64,000 nt of DNA from Pseudophaeomoniella oleicola (taxonomy: Eukaryota > Ascomycota > Eurotiomycetes > Phaeomoniellales > Phaeomoniellaceae): assembly GCA_003868215.1 (NCBI GenBank), contig QWDQ01000022.1, positions 248,001 through 312,000 on the forward strand. Direction: 5' to 3'. Made by a program: the position numbers and the translations under genes. The notes under the pieces are model-generated. The model saw nothing but the letters and a program-made list of their open reading frames with translations. It was not told the origin of the DNA and did not search any database. The first letter of the stretch is position 1, and each line of letters opens with the position of its first letter. This document shows, one piece after another, positions 43,303 through 54,360 of the stretch.

Positions 43303-43884
43303 TCACGCCTGGCCCTGTGCCTTGATCTTTTCCATTCGCTCTCGATTCCTCTTTCCTATTACCCGCAGCGTATTCTTCTGTTCCAAATCCGTCATTTTGT
43401 CCCAGTTCGAGATTCGACTCAAAGTGCCATCTTGGTTCACTACCATGGGCCCTAAGTGATCAAGGCTAACGGAACCGCTTCCTCCACCAGTAAGATCGAT
43501 CTTGCGTGCCTCTGCCTCGCGGATGTCGGATGGCGCTGGGAGTGGAAGCGGAGCGTGACCCGAAGAATGCTCTTGCGCTTCACTGGAGGACGTATGAGCT
43601 CCTTCTGAAGATGGTGCTGGATCTTGGGCTGCGGAAGTCATTGCAGAATACCTCAAGTTGGAAGAAGTAGAAGTGAAGGCCGCGATAGTTGTGCGAGTCG
43701 CAGGTGCACGAATGTTGAAATTCAGTGCGCGATTCAAGAGATTAGGCATAGGGGAAGTCGAAGAATCCAAGGATGGTGGAGAGAAACGTCTCAGTTCTAT
43801 AGAGAGCAAGCAGGTCAAGATAGCAAGAAAAGTGCCTACGACTAGGAAGATTCTAGAACGCGCATGCGATGGGACCGGATTCAT
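43303..43884 (-). CDS. Conserved small fungal protein with C-terminal LGP/DGTLSRI/KRN motif
   Basis: A single exon encodes 193 residues from the first ATG. The last ~65 residues carry SLDHLGPMVVNQDGTLSRI, then NWDKMTDLE and TLRVIGKRNRERMEKI, a motif set I have seen at the C-terminus of uncharacterised, often mitochondrial, fungal proteins. The N-terminus can be read two ways. From 43884 residues 11-29 (RIFLVVGTFLAILTCLLSI) form a membrane anchor. From an internal Met at 43749 the protein would start with an Arg-rich, acid-free stretch (MPNLLNRALNFNIRAPATR) like a mitochondrial presequence. The middle is Ser/Ala/Glu-rich and probably disordered. Function unknown. The conserved end argues strongly that the gene is real. 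Confidence 0.75.
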   Translation of the reverse strand: MNPVPSHARSRIFLVVGTFLAILTCLLSIELRRFSPPSLDSSTSPMPNLLNRALNFNIRAPATRTTIAAFTSTSSNLRYSAMTSAAQDPAPSSEGAHTSSSEAQEHSSGHAPLPLPAPSDIREAEARKIDLTGGGSGSVSLDHLGPMVVNQDGTLSRISNWDKMTDLEQKNTLRVIGKRNRERMEKIKAQGQA

Positions 43885-44266
43885 CGAGACGTGATGTGGT
43901 CATGGCTGGTAATTACTGGGCAAGTGATGCGATTTTAGAGAGTCGTTGTCGTAGCAAGATATCGATGGCAACAACGCATGATTTCAAAATAAGTAATTAG
44001 GTAAATTACTTAATTATTCTTTATTGCTGAACGTACCAGATGCTTCACCGAACGCTGTACCATACCTTAATTGAGAATTGATGATATTGCGGCGCGGAAG
44101 TAGTACCCCGTACGGTGTCCCCGCATCATCACCAGGGGGGTCTCTCTCTTTTGTAACTTACTCATCGAACACAATCCTACTGTCGTAACATGAGTGATTC
44201 ATCCGTAAGATGAGTACATATACATAATATGGCATACTCATAGCGTCTCTATACAAGAGAGTAACT
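43885..44266. other. Intergenic between two leftward genes
   Basis: 382 bp; promoter of the 43884 gene and 3' region of the Zn2Cys6 gene. A TAATTAGGTAAATTACTTAATTA-like AT-rich stretch lies at about 43992-44016. No gene seen. Confidence 0.4.
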
Positions 44267-46667
44267 TTAGCTCTCTCGGGATACCCCTTCTCTTGTGACA
44301 CTTTCATCTCTTTGCCTTTCTGCTTCTGTAATTGCTCTCTTTGCCAATCTGCCCAACTCGGATACGAAGTCATCCACAAGCTTGACGCGAAAGGTCTCTT
44401 GGGGTGTGATCCCGTGCGCGGTGATGGATAACTGTCTCAAGGAGTTCCGAGTACGGTCCAAAAGGTCAGCATCCGACCGCGCAGAGGAGCTAAGGGGTTC
44501 CAGTAATACATTGCAAAACACCGCCAGCAAAGCCGAAACCGGGTAGAACAGGACCACCCTAGCAGGAAGAAGGAGACAAATTAGCTGAGACGATACGAGA
44601 CGAGACAGAGATCACAGTGGAAATAGATAACGTCTAAAAGGTCAAAATTGGACAGCTTGGGCACTTACCAGAAAGCTCTGAACCTCGTCATAGTGTGGCA
44701 AGAGTCTATCAGAGCCAAGAGAGTGGACCGGCTAGCTTCCACAGATAGAGCTAGACTCGAGCTCACTCCTTCCATTACAGCATGTTGTTGATCCGACCAG
44801 GTCTTACAGCGACTGATAGCTTGATGGATGGTGACCATGCAATTGTAGTATTCAAACTGGAGCAGAACCACATTCATAACCGCTGGTCCATCGAGTGCCT
44901 TGGTCAGCACCTCAGGAGAAAATGTCAAGGTAGGCCTATATTCAGGTTTGAGTGACATTCTCCAATTTTCGAGTTTATCATCAAGCTCCCGGATGTCTCT
45001 TAGTAGTTCGGCATCGGACTTTTGGAGGGCGTGCACAGAGTACAGATTCGTGTATGCCTTCGACTTGATAAGGTTCAGATGCAAATTGCCTGGGAAACGG
45101 TAAGCCCCTGGAAGGTCTGCAGATGTATGTTCGCCATATCCCTTCGGAAAGGTGAGGTCACATGAGGTATCGCTGAGAGCTGGAGGCCGCCCGGTGCGGA
45201 AAGTCATCTCCTTGTCAACGGTATAACATATCCAAAACAAATTCCGGCGATGGAGTATAGCTCGCGAATGTTTGTCCTGTGGTTCTGTAAATGGGATGTC
45301 GATATCTTCGCCAGGATAGAGATGAGCACCCATGATATATATAAACCTTGAGGCTACAGATAGAAGAATGTCGGTGTTCTGCAGATTTCCGAAGGCGAAA
45401 TAGAAAGATGACTAGGTCATAAATTGCGTTAGCAGATCTCATAAAAGGTATAGCGAGGCACACAAGCACAGCAGCTGATGTAAGGAGACGTGGGCTGAAG
45501 AGGTTGATCGACTGTAACGCACCATCATTAGGAAAGTCTCCAATGCTTCTGTGTTTGCCGTCGCATTAATTATCTCAGGGATTAACAGTTGCGCTTCTGT
45601 TGCATAGACTTCGCAATCCACGAACGGTATCTCTCCCATGTTGATGTCGGGAAAATCGTGCAGTGCAATGAAGGCTAGAAACGCACAGATGCAAGCTTTG
45701 GCAGTCGAATGTTCATAAGGAGAAACATGATCAGGCTCGTATGCTCTGCGTTTGGTGTCGATGAACAAGACTGGGTCGATGAAAGGAAATAGAAGCTTAA
45801 GGGATGAGCGCATATACACATCCAAATACGCATCCACAACGTCCCTGCTGGGTAGAGAGATTTCTTCTCCAGTTCGAAGCTTTTGTGACGGAAGGATACT
45901 TGACCTCGGACGCATGTTGCTCCAGGGTGGCGTATCTGCATAGAGCTGGCCGAACCTAACGTGTTCCCCAGTACGGGACTGTATCCATTGCAGTCCTTCG
46001 GGGGACAGCAAGGGGATACCATTGTGTAAATTGATGACACCTAGGCGGTGTCCAGCAAAATGCAATCTCCCGACGTTGCCTACATTTAGTGAATGGGCCG
46101 TTGAAGGGGTGTAAGGCCTCGAACTTGCTGATGGAACGTCTGGGTCAAGATGAAATCGTCCATGCGGTGATGCCGTCGACCTCGGCCGTGACTCGAGAAT
46201 ACTAGGATGCCGTTCGTGTACATGTTCAACAGCGTCTGCGAAGCATTTCTCGAGCCTTTCCATACGATCAGCGATGTTAGACTCCTTCAATCGTCTAAAA
46301 CATGATTTCCATTAGCACACCTCCTGTCCTAGCTGGACCCGAAGACCTACACAAGCCCGCTATCCTTTCGCATCCTTTTCCGCCCATGTTGTCGGGTGAA
46401 TGTACAGGAAATGTCGTGATGAGAACACCAATTGCATTGCGGTCTGACTGCATCACATTTGATCTGTAACGCCAGGATGATCAATCTGGAGATGTACACA
46501 AGAGTATAGGTGGTGTGTCGTACCTTTCTTTTGTGGCATGAGTCGCAAGCACGTGAGGCACGTTTTGGATCATGAGGTACCGTAGCATTGCCATTGGGAG
46601 GGGAGATCAGCTCCTGGGGAGACCGAGACTTGCCGCTTGGCACTGGGGAACGAGGTCGAGGAGACAT
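44267..46667 (-). CDS. Zn2Cys6 transcription factor, divergent from the PDR-type ABC transporter
   Basis: Five exons (complement of 46524-46667, 46351-46463, 45523-46294, 44669-45411, 44267-44558; introns 60, 56, 111 and 110 nt) give 687 residues. The binuclear cluster spans the first intron: CDSCHKRK, then IKCDAVRPQC and CSHHDISC, i.e. C-X2-C-X6-C-X6-C-X2-C-X6-C. A short linker and probable coiled coil (NIADRMERLEKCF) follow. The fungal_trans domain covers about residues 225-520, with YFAFGNLQNTDILL, FIYIMGAHLYPG and HRRNLFWICYTVDKE. The third intron removes a stretch that is open in other frames; the spliced FLMM/SSFYFAFG join matches the family. The C-terminus is helical. It shares a 528-bp promoter with a PDR-type pump, so it is a natural candidate to regulate that gene and itself. 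Confidence 0.88.
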
Positions 46668-46807
46668 AGTTCGATAGCTATTTCTGCCCGCCTCCGGGGT
46701 CCTCTTGTGGGAAAAGTCCACGTGGTGCAATCAGATCGTAGAACGCAGTTCATCATCACCGACAGTCACCCTTGACTTACTAGCAAGACAAGCTCTTACC
46801 CTATGCG

Positions 46808-46835
46808 GGAGTACGGAGTATGGAGTATGGAGTAT
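46808..46835 (+). repeat. GGAGTAY heptamer repeat, four copies
   Basis: GGAGTAC followed by three GGAGTAT units in the shared promoter. It could be simple slippage or a tandem protein-binding site; sequence alone does not say. Confidence 0.85.
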
Positions 46836-46891
46836 GGCGGGTTGTGGCCAGGAGAATCGCAGGATTCGGCGGTTCGGTTACTGGAAAGAAC

Positions 46892-46902
46892 GCTGACTCA
46901 GC
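46892..46902. promoter_or_regulatory. TGACTCA palindrome (AP-1/Yap1- or Gcn4-like site)
   Basis: GCTGACTCAGC is a perfect inverted repeat about a central base and contains the TGACTCA core bound by fungal bZIP factors. It lies about 300 bp upstream of the ABC transporter start and about 225 bp upstream of the Zn2Cys6 gene start. Function is inferred from the motif. Confidence 0.45.
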
Positions 46903-46910
46903 GGAAGTCG

Positions 46911-46926
46911 CGGCTAGAACTCTCCG
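46911..46926. promoter_or_regulatory. CGG-N10-CCG inverted half-sites
   Basis: CGG at 46911-46913 and CCG at 46924-46926, 10 bases apart, match the everted or inverted half-site layout recognised by Zn2Cys6 dimers (Put3 uses a 10-base spacer). One such site by chance in 500 bp is not rare, so this is only suggestive. Confidence 0.35.
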
Positions 46927-47195
46927 GCTCGCCGACCCCGTCACGGTACGTTCCTCTAAAACGAGACAGGCACCTCATCTGTCACTACCATCGCTTCAGT
47001 AAGCGGCGCGTCATTCGCAAGGAAAAGAACATGAATGGATCGTTTATTGAAAAGTGGAACACGATGTGTTGGATCCATGATCCCGAATGTCCGATGGACT
47101 CTGTTCTGGCCTCTGGACCCCTCGAGAGTCGTGCTACATATGTGGCGTGGAGGCCCCCAGGACTCCAGGTTTTGTTTCCGAAGTGAAGAGTTCTT

Positions 47196-50100
47196 ATGCT
47201 TCCCATGGCCACTCTACAGCCTCCCCCGGAGACCTTGACCGGGCTCACTAATAACCCAGCAAGCTCCCATATTGCGGATGAGAAAGGCCAGAGTGGGTTC
47301 GGTTCCGAGCAAGATGCGGTTCAGAAGCCGGCTATCACCGAGAGGAAAGCCAATGACTGGGCCTTACTAGACCAGGTCATTCAGTATCACGAGAGAGAAG
47401 TTGCATCGCATGGAAAGGAACGACGGCTTGGTGTGACTTGGAACAACCTGACTGTCAAAGCCATAAGCTCAGATGCTGCCATACACGAGAACGTCATTTC
47501 ACAGTACAACGTAAAGAACAAAATTACAGACTCTCGGCGCAAGCCACCCTTGAAGACTATCTTACATGATTCTCATGGGTGTGTCAAACCCGGAGAGATG
47601 CTGCTTGTTCTCGGACGACCAGGCTCGGGTTGTACCACCTTACTGAAGATGTTAGCCAACAGGAGAGGGGGCTATGCTTCGGTAGAGGGTGACGTCTTTT
47701 ATGGCTCTCTAACGAATAAAGAAGCAAAAAAGTATCGTGGTCAGATAGTCATGAACACCGAGGAAGAGCTTTTCTTTCCGACCTTGACGGTAGCTCAAAC
47801 TATCGACTTTGCTACTCGGATGAAAGTTCCCTTCAGGCTTCCTAATGGAGTGCACTCACACGAAGAGTTACGGCAAGCGTCAAAGAGCTTCCTACTGGAA
47901 TCGATGGGAATTTCCCATACAGAAGATACAAAGGTGGGCAACGAGTTTGTGCGTGGTGTGTCTGGAGGTGAGAGAAAGCGCGTGTCTATTGTAGAATGCT
48001 TGGCAACCCGAGCTTCTATTTTCTATTGGGACAACTCCACCAGAGGCCTGGATGCCAGCACGGCCCTCGAATACACTAAGGCGGTACGTGCAATGACGGA
48101 TGTCCTAGGTCTTTCTTCTATCGTCACTCTGTACCAAGCAGGAAATGGTATATATACTCTATTCGATAAAGTTCTGATCCTTGACGAAGGCAGAGAAGTC
48201 TACTATGGTCCAATGAAAGATGCTAGACCTTTCATGGAAAGCGAGGGGTTCATATGCAGTGAAGGTGCAAACGTTGCGGACTTCTTGACCGGCGTCACAG
48301 TCCCAACTGAAAGAAGGGTACGACCAGAGAAGGAGATGGCCTTCCCAAAAAATGCCATCGAACTACAGGAACGGTATGAGCAGTCATTGATCTACCAGCA
48401 AATGATCGCTGAGTACGACTATCCAAAAACCGATATCGCCAAAGCCAACACAATAGGGTTTCAGGAACTAGTGGCGCATGAGAAGGATAAGAAGCTGTCA
48501 AAAGACAGCCCCCTTACGACTGGCTTCGTAACGCAAATCAAAGCCTGTGTTGTCAGACAATATCAAATTCTATGGGGAGATAAAGCTACCTTTTTGATCA
48601 AGCAAATATCAACCATCATCCAGGCCCTTATTGCCGGATCTTTATTCTATGATGCACCGGATAACTCCTCTGGTCTCTTTGTCAAAGGCGGCGCTCTCTT
48701 CTTTTCACTTCTATTCAACAGTCTGTTGGCCATGTCGGAAGTGACAGACTCATTCACAGGGAGACCAGTGTTGGCCAAACACAGATCATTTGCATTCTAT
48801 CATCCTGCAGCTTTCTGTATCGCTCAGATCACCGCGGACCTACCGGTACTGTTTTTCCAGGTCACTTCGCTGTCGGTTATAGTCTACTGGATGGTTGGAC
48901 TAGCACCCACGGCAGGTCAATTCTTCACATTTTGGGTAGTTCTTTATGCCGCAGCAATGGTACGTACATTGTTGATCCCCGCTGAGGCTTTTCTAATGCA
49001 ATCATAAAGTGTATGACAGCTTGTTTCCGGTCAATTGGCGCTGCGTTTCCAAATTTCGATGCCGCATCTAAAGTATCCGGATTTCTCGTAGCCGCACTTA
49101 TCATGTACACTGGCTACATGATACAGAAACCGCACATGCATCCGTGGCTTGGATGGATATTCTGGATTGATCCCCTTGCCTACGCCTTCCAATCGCTACT
49201 GGGAAACGAGTTCCACGGGAAGACAATTCTCTGCGTTGGAACCAACCTGGTTCCAAATGGCCCGGGATATACCAACGATTCTTACCAGTCTTGCACTGGC
49301 GTGGGTGGTGCGCCTCGTGGAGCTACTTACGTCACTGGAGATCAGTACCTCCATTCACTAGCCTACAGTCACGCAAACGTATGGCGGAATTTCGGCATTC
49401 TCTGGGCTTGGTGGGTGTTTTTTGTGGCAATCACAATCTTTTTCACCACGAGGTGGAAAGTCGCTGGGGATACTGCCGCTTCTCTGCTAATTCCGCGTGA
49501 GCATGTAAAGGATGCTCACTATCTGTTGAGCGACGAGGAATCACAAACGAGAGAGAAGCAGCTCAATAGTGCAAGCTCATCTGCCAGCGAAAGCGGAAAA
49601 GATAGTGCCGAGAAGAACCTCATTCGGAACACCTCTGTTTTCACATGGAAGCACCTTTCATATACAGTCCAAACCCCTCATGGTGATCGCAAGCTGCTCA
49701 ATGACGTCCAAGGATGGGTTAAACCCGGCATGCTCGGCGCTTTGATGGGAGAATCTGGAGCTGGAAAAACGACTCTTCTCGACGTGTTGGCTCAACGAAA
49801 GACAGAAGGGACTATTCATGGATCGATTCAAGTAGACGGAAGGCCCCTTGATGTGTCATTTCAAAGGTCTGCTGGTTACTGCGAACAATTGGATGTACAC
49901 GAACCGTTTGCTACTGTCCGTGAAGCTTTGGAATTCTCGGCCCTCCTTCGCCAATCACGAAATAATTCCCGAGAAGACAAATTGAAGTACGTTAATATAA
50001 TTATCGATCTTCTGGAGCTTCACGATATAGAAGATACCCTTATTGGAACTGTTGGGGCGGGGCTATCAGTTGAACAGAGAAAAAGAGTGACGATCGGTGT

Positions 50101-51550
50101 CGAGCTGGTTGCAAAGCCTAGCATCTTGATATTCCTTGATGAACCAACCTCTGGGCTCGATGGTCAGTCAGCTTATAATACTGTTCGATTCCTTCGGAAA
50201 TTGGCCGATGTTGGCCAAGCCGTGCTCGTTACCATACATCAACCTTCCGCTCAACTCTTCGCACAATTCGACACACTTCTTCTCCTTGCGAAAGGTGGCC
50301 AGACAGTGTATTTTGGCAGCATTGGTGATAACGGACAGACGGTGAAAGACTACTTCGGTCGTCACGGAGTGCCTTGTCCATCAGACGCTAATCCGGCTGA
50401 ACATATGATCGATGTCGTCTCTGGCCATTTGTCCAAGGGAAAGGACTGGTCCAAAGTCTGGCTGTCGTCTCCAGAGTACCAACAGGTGACGCAAGAAGTG
50501 GACCAAATAATATCCACGGCCGCTTCCAACCCTCCCGTTGTTCATGACGATGACGGACACGAGTTTGCCATGCCACTCTGGGATCAGATGAAGATTGTCA
50601 CTCGCCGCATGAATGTGGCTCTGTTCCGCAATACTGATTATATCAACAACAAGTTTGCCCTTCATATCGGAAGCGCATTGTTCAACGGGTTCTCTTTCTG
50701 GATGATTGGGGACAGTGTTGGCGACCTCCAACTGAAGCTCTTTACAATCTTCAACTTTATCTTCGTTGCGCCAGGGGTCATCAACCAACTTCAGCCCTTA
50801 TTCATCGAAAGACGTGACATCTTCGAGACACGCGAAAAGAAGTCCAAGATGTACGACTGGAAAGCATTCGTCACTGCGCTAGTGGTGTCAGAAATGCCCT
50901 ACCTCTGCGTATGTGCTGTGCTGTACTTCGTCTGTTGGTACTACACTGTCGGTTTCCCTACTGATAGCAACAAAGCCGGCGCAACGTTCTTTGTGATGCT
51001 CATGTACGAATTCGTCTATACGGGTATCGGGCAGTTCATCGCCGCATACGCGCCAAACGCCACCTTTGCCTCCCTCGCCAACCCGCTCCTCATCGGCACC
51101 CTAGTCTCCTTCTGCGGCGTCCTCGTCCCCTACAGCCAAATCCAAGCCTTCTGGCGCTACTGGATCTACTGGATCAACCCCTTCAATTACCTCATGGGCT
51201 CCCTCCTCGTCTTCAACACCTACAGCGACCGCATCCGCTGCCGCGACCACGAGCTCGCCACCTTCGACCCCCCCGGTACCAATACCACCTGCGCCGACTA
51301 CCTGCACGACTACCTCTCGAGCCCTCTCGGCATGCTCGCCAACCTGACCAACCCCGACGCGACGAGCGCCTGCAAGGTCTGCGAGTACCGCACCGGCGCC
51401 GATTATCTGTACACGATCAACTTGAAGGGATACTACTACGGATGGCGCGATGCGGCCATCGTCGTCATCTTCGCCCTCAGTTCTTACACCTTGGTTTTCG
51501 TCTTGATGAAGTTGAGGACGAAGAGAAGCAAGACGGCAGACGAGGAATAG
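47196..51550 (+). CDS. PDR-type (ABCG) full-length ABC transporter
   Basis: Exons 47196-48959 and 49010-51550, with a 50-nt GTACGT...AAG intron, give 1434 residues, normal for the family. The order is NBD1-TMD1-NBD2-TMD2, the reverse topology of pleiotropic drug resistance pumps. NBD1 has the degenerate Walker [10 protein letters not shown] (140-148) and signature [11 protein letters not shown] (about 255), with Walker B FYWDN. NBD2 has a canonical GESGAGKTT (about 835), a divergent signature LSVEQRKR (about 940) and [12 protein letters not shown]. This split of one degenerate and one normal site is usual for PDR proteins. A large extracellular loop in TMD2 carries several cysteines and N-glycosylation sites. 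It should export hydrophobic compounds, such as azoles or plant and own toxins, at the plasma membrane. An ATG at 47205 is an alternative start. Confidence 0.95.
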
Positions 51551-52131
51551 AGGGGACCCCCCCAAAAAAACACGAAATCTTTCCTCTCTCTCTCTCTACT
51601 ACTACTATCCACTCGAATTTACATGTACACGGTATCTACCTACCTATCTATCTAGTGAACCATAGATTTAATTAGAACTGGAGAGACGGATGGATATATA
51701 GAGCACATGAAGGATATGTGTATCAAATGTACAACACAATACACCCCTTACGTACCTACTTCACTTCATTCCCCGGTTGTCGTAAATAAGGTGGGTAGGT
51801 AGGGTATCGAGTTACAAACGATGGGTAAATTTGCCAAACTAGACCAGAGGGACCGGCTGGCACCACCACCACCTGGGAGAGACACACAGAAGGGTTTGAT
51901 ATTTTGGAAAGCATGTGAGGTTCGAAGATAATAGATTGGGGTATCATGGGGTTAATAAAGTGAGGGCAAGCGGAGAGAATATATATACGAAGAAAGAACG
52001 AATTGAGAAAGTTGTATCGGCCACCCACCCCCATCCGGGGCCCCTCCCCAAAAAAGAGGGCGGTAGGGGTAGAAAAGCTCGATCAGTTGTAAACGGCCAG
52101 TGGAGTATCGCCTTCACGATCAGTTTTGATT
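51551..52131. other. Intergenic: converging 3' regions
   Basis: 581 bp between the ABC transporter stop and the stop of the leftward PLP enzyme. CT and TACTAC runs follow the transporter at 51584-51607. Frames here (51915-52394) run into the enzyme gene on the opposite strand and have no domain. No gene seen. Confidence 0.5.
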
Positions 52132-53558
52132 TCATCCCTCAACCAATCCATTTTGAACCGCTGCGCCTTGTCTTGCAGTTCCATTGCCCAATTTGGCACC
52201 CAGTCCGGCCTTTTCGAGAGCCTGGCGGACGTCTTGAACAAGGTCTTCTCCTTCCTCGACACCGCAACTCACTCGCACCAGGTCATCCCATACGCCTGCC
52301 TTTTCTCGGTCCTCCTTCGGGATGCCGGCATGCGTCATGCTACTCGGAACCTCGACTAAGCTTTCGACTCCACCTAAACTTTCAGCGAGAGTAAACAATC
52401 TGGTAGCTTGGCAAAATCGTTCGGCTGCGTCATGACCACCACGGATCCGGAAGCTGAGCATCCCTCCGCCCATGCCGTTGCGGTGTTGTTTCAAGGCGAT
52501 TTTCCTCTGGGGATGGCTGTCAAGACCTGGATAGTTGACAGCGATGACGTGAGATGACTCTGAGAGAAATGAGGCGACGAGAGTTGCGTTACGTGAGGCT
52601 TCACGAGCTCGGAGATGGAGTGTTTTCAAGCCGCGGTGAGCCAACCAGCAGTCGAACGGTGAGGGGATGGCGCCGATAGCATTTTGTAGGAAGGAGAGGC
52701 GCTCTGATAGGGTTGGAGAATTAAAGGCTGCGACGCCCATGACCACGTCAGAGTGGCCATTGATATATTTCGTGACGCTGTGGACGACGATGTCTGCGCC
52801 GTGGTCGAGAGGGTTCTGGACGTAGGGAGATAGGAAAGTATTATCTACCACTACAATAATACCATGATTGTGAGCCACCGTTGCCACATTCCGTATGTCT
52901 ACTAAACTGAGGGTCGGGTTGCTGGGGCTCTCAATCCAGATGAGTTTCGTGTCATTTGGGCGGATCAGGGATTCGACATCGAGTTCGATCGACGGTGTGA
53001 ATGTCACATGGACGCCATGCGCAGCAGCGACTTTCGTGAAGTAGCGATGAGTCCCGCCGTAGACATCGGATACAGAAATGACATGCGAACCGGAAGCAAG
53101 AGACTGAAGGATTGTCGCTGTGGTAGCAGAACCAGAGGAGAACGCCAGCGCATACCGGGCATGCTCGAGAGCTGCTATTGCTTCTTCGAAATTGTCTCTG
53201 GAAGGAATGGAGTTAGTCGAGGCGTCACCGAAACTGAAAGGGAGGGGATCGCGTTACCTATTGGGGTTCGCACTCCTACTATATTCGTAATTCCCTATAG
53301 GCTTTCCAACACCACCCTGGGCGAATGTCGTCGATAGGGAGATCTATGGACATAGTCAGTTATGAAACGGAGGAGAGACTGGTCACATACAGCCTCAATG
53401 ACGGCTCCAGTAACGGGGTCATGAGGGGCACCAGCATGGACAGCTAGTGTTCCAAATCCATGCGTAGGCGAAGGGGCTCGCTGAGGAGTCTGGATTGTAC
53501 CATCTTCTTGCTGCAGAATGTGCTCGTGTGGCCGTAACGGCAGGGTTGATGATACCAT
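52132..53558 (-). CDS. Cystathionine gamma-lyase-like PLP enzyme (Cys/Met metabolism family)
   Basis: Three exons (complement of 53391-53558, 53258-53343, 52132-53197; introns 47 and 60 nt) give 439 residues. A polar ~35-residue leader precedes HGFGTLAVHAG, the usual start of the fold. SLSTTFAQGG, YEYSRSANPNR (phosphate-binding Tyr/Arg), ALAFSSGSAT, DVYGGTHRYF and VVVDNTF follow. The PLP lysine is in HSVTKYINGHSD at about residue 227. HRNGMGGGMLSFRIRGG and LAESLGGVESLVEVPS near the end fit gamma-lyases (CYS3), which make cysteine from cystathionine in reverse transsulfuration. Cystathionine beta-lyases and gamma-synthases share most motifs, so the exact reaction is likely but not proven. The last 20 residues are a non-conserved Gly/Ala-rich tail. 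Confidence 0.88.
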
Positions 53559-54360
53559 CGCTATTGAGTTGCTCTGGTTTGTTTGGCGACTCGGTTGGAG
53601 ACGTCGTAACGTATACGCGATAAGGCAGCACTTCCTGATGCAGTTTTAGGATCTCTTTCAGTGCGCTTTGACAATGTATAACAGCATCGAAGAAAAACTA
53701 GAGGGCCACAGCTACTATATATCTAGGTATAAAGAGGGATTATGAGTCTTCAAAGATCAAATTGAAAAAGATTAATAAAGGCGTCGCAAAACTATTGCGA
53801 CATATTTCCAATCCAAGCACATCATCGCAAGATTTATCAGCGGCTGATCGGCGGAATTGTTCTGACGCCATTTCTAGCGGCCGATGATAACCGCCGAATA
53901 AGCAAAGGGTGATCTTTCTAACGCGCTTCTAGGCACCTTTTAGTGGGCTCAGGTACCCTAGAGTCCCAGTACCACCTCCTCCACCTATAATTATCATCAC
54001 CACTATTCATGACCACGGGGCGACCGATTGCTTGTTCCCGCATGACTTAGGAATAAGCTGCAGTGTTTAGCATATCACAGCATACTTCGTACAATCATGA
54101 TGCCGTATTCTACTTTTCTCCTGCTTTTGTCTAATAACAAATTCGTGTAATGGCGTATTGATTGTTCTGTCTGATATTCTCGACCCGCTGTGACTCGTCT
54201 TACACCACAGACCGTATGCGCTAATTCAGATCATGCCACAATACAGACCCATCTATGCGGTCCATCGTCTATCGTACAAATCGCCTTGACCCAAAACCTC
54301 GTAATCCTTTGAACACTGTCTGGGCCCCGTGACGTGAATGAGCCTAAGTGCGGTAGTCTT
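53559..54360. other. Intergenic: PLP enzyme promoter and RPC25 3' region
   Basis: 802 bp without a gene. A short minus frame crossing the PLP start (53419-53631) is a shadow. A TATATATCTAGGTATAAA stretch at about 53715-53732 could hold the TATA box of the PLP enzyme, some 165 bp before its ATG. Nothing else seen. Confidence 0.45.

Larger units (their letters stand above)
46668..47195. promoter_or_regulatory. Divergent promoter of the Zn2Cys6 factor and the PDR-type ABC transporter
   Basis: 528 bp between the two start codons. It contains four tandem GGAGTAY units (46808-46835), a perfect 11-bp palindrome around TGACTCA (46892-46902), and a CGG-N10-CCG inverted pair (46911-46926). These lie within about 120 bp and 270-390 bp upstream of the transporter. 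TGACTCA suits bZIP proteins of the Yap1/AP-1 or Gcn4 type; CGG/CCG suits Zn2Cys6 dimers. Confidence 0.6.

Noticed and set aside
45412-45522. Open frame continuing past exon 3 of the Zn2Cys6 gene, and a short extra exon inside this stretch
   Set aside because: Joining across the whole 111-nt stretch gives the conserved FLMM/SSFYFAFG segment with good splice sites; every shorter option broke phase or met a stop.
51101-51565. 154-codon minus frame, Val/Gly-rich
   Set aside because: Antisense to the end of the ABC transporter; no domain.
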